Shown here: positions 4,788 through 5,653 of the stretch, piece by piece
Position numbering within the stretch: position 1 is the first letter of the stretch
How the letters are laid out: every line of letters starts with the position of its first letter
Assembly (NCBI GenBank): GCA_016285615.1
Contig: JAEERB010000150.1
Span: 1-5,653 of the forward strand
Origin: Bacteroidales bacterium
GTDB taxonomy: Bacteria > Bacteroidota > Bacteroidia > Bacteroidales > WCHB1-69
Direction of reading: 5' to 3'
Length of the DNA: 5,653 nt
The notes under the pieces: model-generated
Told to the model about the DNA's origin: nothing
The model's database searches: none
The model's input: the letters and a program-made list of their open reading frames with translations, nothing else
Position numbers and translations under genes: made by a program

Positions 4788-5653
4788 GGCTCTACTGCTG
4801 GTATTCCTTCTTGGTGCGATGTCGATTTCGTTTCTCTGTTCCATTCTGGAGGCGACTTTGCTGTCCACGCCGTTATCGTATATTACGATGCGTGAGGAGG
4901 AGGGGTACAAACCGGCCACGAAGTTCAAGCATTTCAAGCAGGAATCGAGCCGTCCCCTGGCAGCCATCCTTTGCCTGAATACCATTGCCAACACCATCGG
5001 TGCTGCTGGCGTGGGTGCTCAAGCCACCGAGGTATTTGGAAGCCAGTGGTTCGGTCTGGTCTCCGCAGTCACCACCATCCTTATTCTGGTATTCTCCGAA
5101 ATCATCCCAAAAACCATCGGCACACGCTATTGGAAAAAACTCATGGGGTTCACCACCCGCACCCTACGGCTTATAATCATTCTCCTGTTCCCCATTGTTT
5201 GGGTAGTGGAGAAACTCTCCAAGACCATTGCCGACGACGATGACGAGGAGGCCGCTGTCAGCCGCGAAGAGGTTGCCGCTATGGCCGACATGGCCGAAGA
5301 CGAGGAAGTAATCGACGAGGACGAAAACAAAATCATCCAGAACGTCATAAAACTCGACGATGTAAAGGCCGAGGATGTCATGACCCCCACCACTGTGGCC
5401 GCCATCGCCCCCGAACAGATGACCCTCAAGGAATTCTACCGCAACAAAGCCTACAGCCACTTCTCCCGCATCCCCGTCTACAGCGATTCCGACGAATACA
5501 TCACTGGCTACGTCCTCCGCAGCGAAGCCCTCGAACTGCTCACCGAAGACAAATTCAACATGACCCTCGGCGAAATCAAACGCGACATAGTCATGTATAA
5601 GGAGGAAATGCCTGTGTCCGAGATTTGGGACTCCATGCTCCGCAACAAACGCC
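4786..5653 (+). CDS. CNNM/CorB (HlyC/CorC family) membrane protein with CBS domains, C-terminus cut by right edge
   Basis: The frame is open from the ATG at 4786 to the edge, giving 289 residues. The N-terminal DUF21/CNNM region has hydrophobic segments at about 1-26, 57-80, 88-111 and 125-141. It carries the family marks SISFLCSILEATLLS at 13-27, NTIANTIGAAGVGAQA at 65-80 and SEIIPKTIG at 104-112. An acidic linker follows (DDDDEE at 150-155, then several E/D clusters to 180). A CBS pair begins near 193 (VKAEDVMTP) and includes FSRIPVYSDSDEYITGYVL. Family members are inner-membrane proteins tied to Mg2+/Co2+ transport and ATP sensing by the CBS pair; the older label hemolysin is misleading. 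Gliding protein GldE belongs to the same superfamily, but the short N-terminus here fits a general CNNM protein better. It probably shares mutA's transcript. The last 500 bases use C-ending codons far more than mutA does. The C-terminal CorC/HlyC domain, if present, is outside the window. Confidence 0.88.
   Translation, partial: MALLLVFLLGAMSISFLCSILEATLLSTPLSYITMREEEGYKPATKFKHFKQESSRPLAAILCLNTIANTIGAAGVGAQATEVFGSQWFGLVSAVTTILILVFSEIIPKTIGTRYWKKLMGFTTRTLRLIIILLFPIVWVVEKLSKTIADDDDEEAAVSREEVAAMADMAEDEEVIDEDENKIIQNVIKLDDVKAEDVMTPTTVAAIAPEQMTLKEFYRNKAYSHFSRIPVYSDSDEYITGYVLRSEALELLTEDKFNMTLGEIKRDIVMYKEEMPVSEIWDSMLRNKR

Noticed and set aside
4767..5460. Several antisense frames opposite the CNNM gene, one very serine-rich
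   Set aside because: The serine richness comes from reading acidic codons in reverse, and the plus-strand frame carries strong CNNM and CBS motifs.
1..5653. CRISPR array, mobile element, tRNA or defence system
   Set aside because: No spaced direct repeats, transposase or integrase motifs, tRNA-like cloverleaf or defence-type domains were seen on either strand.

Overview
The window looks like a chromosomal housekeeping segment of a Bacteroidota genome, most likely Bacteroidales. Three things point there. Shine-Dalgarno sequences are absent or weak before every visible start. TAnnTTTG -7 promoter boxes occur in the intergenic gaps. The gene families are also typical: a DUF3822 protein next to rsmD, a heterodimeric-type methylmalonyl-CoA mutase small subunit, and a dihydropterin pyrophosphokinase fused to a deoxynucleoside kinase. 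I see no IS element, phage gene, CRISPR array, tRNA or rRNA.

Left half, minus strand, read from right to left. A bifunctional folK-deoxynucleoside kinase gene (2795 to 1701) starts from a promoter near 2815-2822. It ends in a hairpin that contains its own stop codon and is followed by nine U in the transcript (1644-1703). A -7-like box directly after the U tract (1637-1644) probably starts a three-gene operon. Its genes are a single-pass, pseudopilin-like membrane protein (1562 to 882), a short DUF3822 protein of probable actin-like fold (871 to 320), and rsmD for the 16S rRNA methyltransferase (323 to beyond the left edge). The last two overlap as ATGA.

Right half, plus strand. mutA, the non-catalytic small subunit of methylmalonyl-CoA mutase (2895-4751), diverges from folK across a 99-base gap carrying back-to-back -7 boxes. 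It is followed, after a 34-base spacer made of degenerate heptads (consensus CTAACAA), by a CNNM/CorB-type membrane protein with CBS domains that runs off the right edge. The partner gene mutB, usually next to mutA, is not present.

Functionally the segment combines folate synthesis and deoxynucleoside salvage, ribosomal RNA modification, the succinyl-CoA/methylmalonyl-CoA interconversion of propionate metabolism, and probable divalent-cation transport. The least understood part is the pseudopilin-like/DUF3822 pair. I find no strong evidence of a wholly new system. The most interesting points are that pair, the enzyme fusion with a retained internal start, the mutA without mutB, and the heptad spacer.
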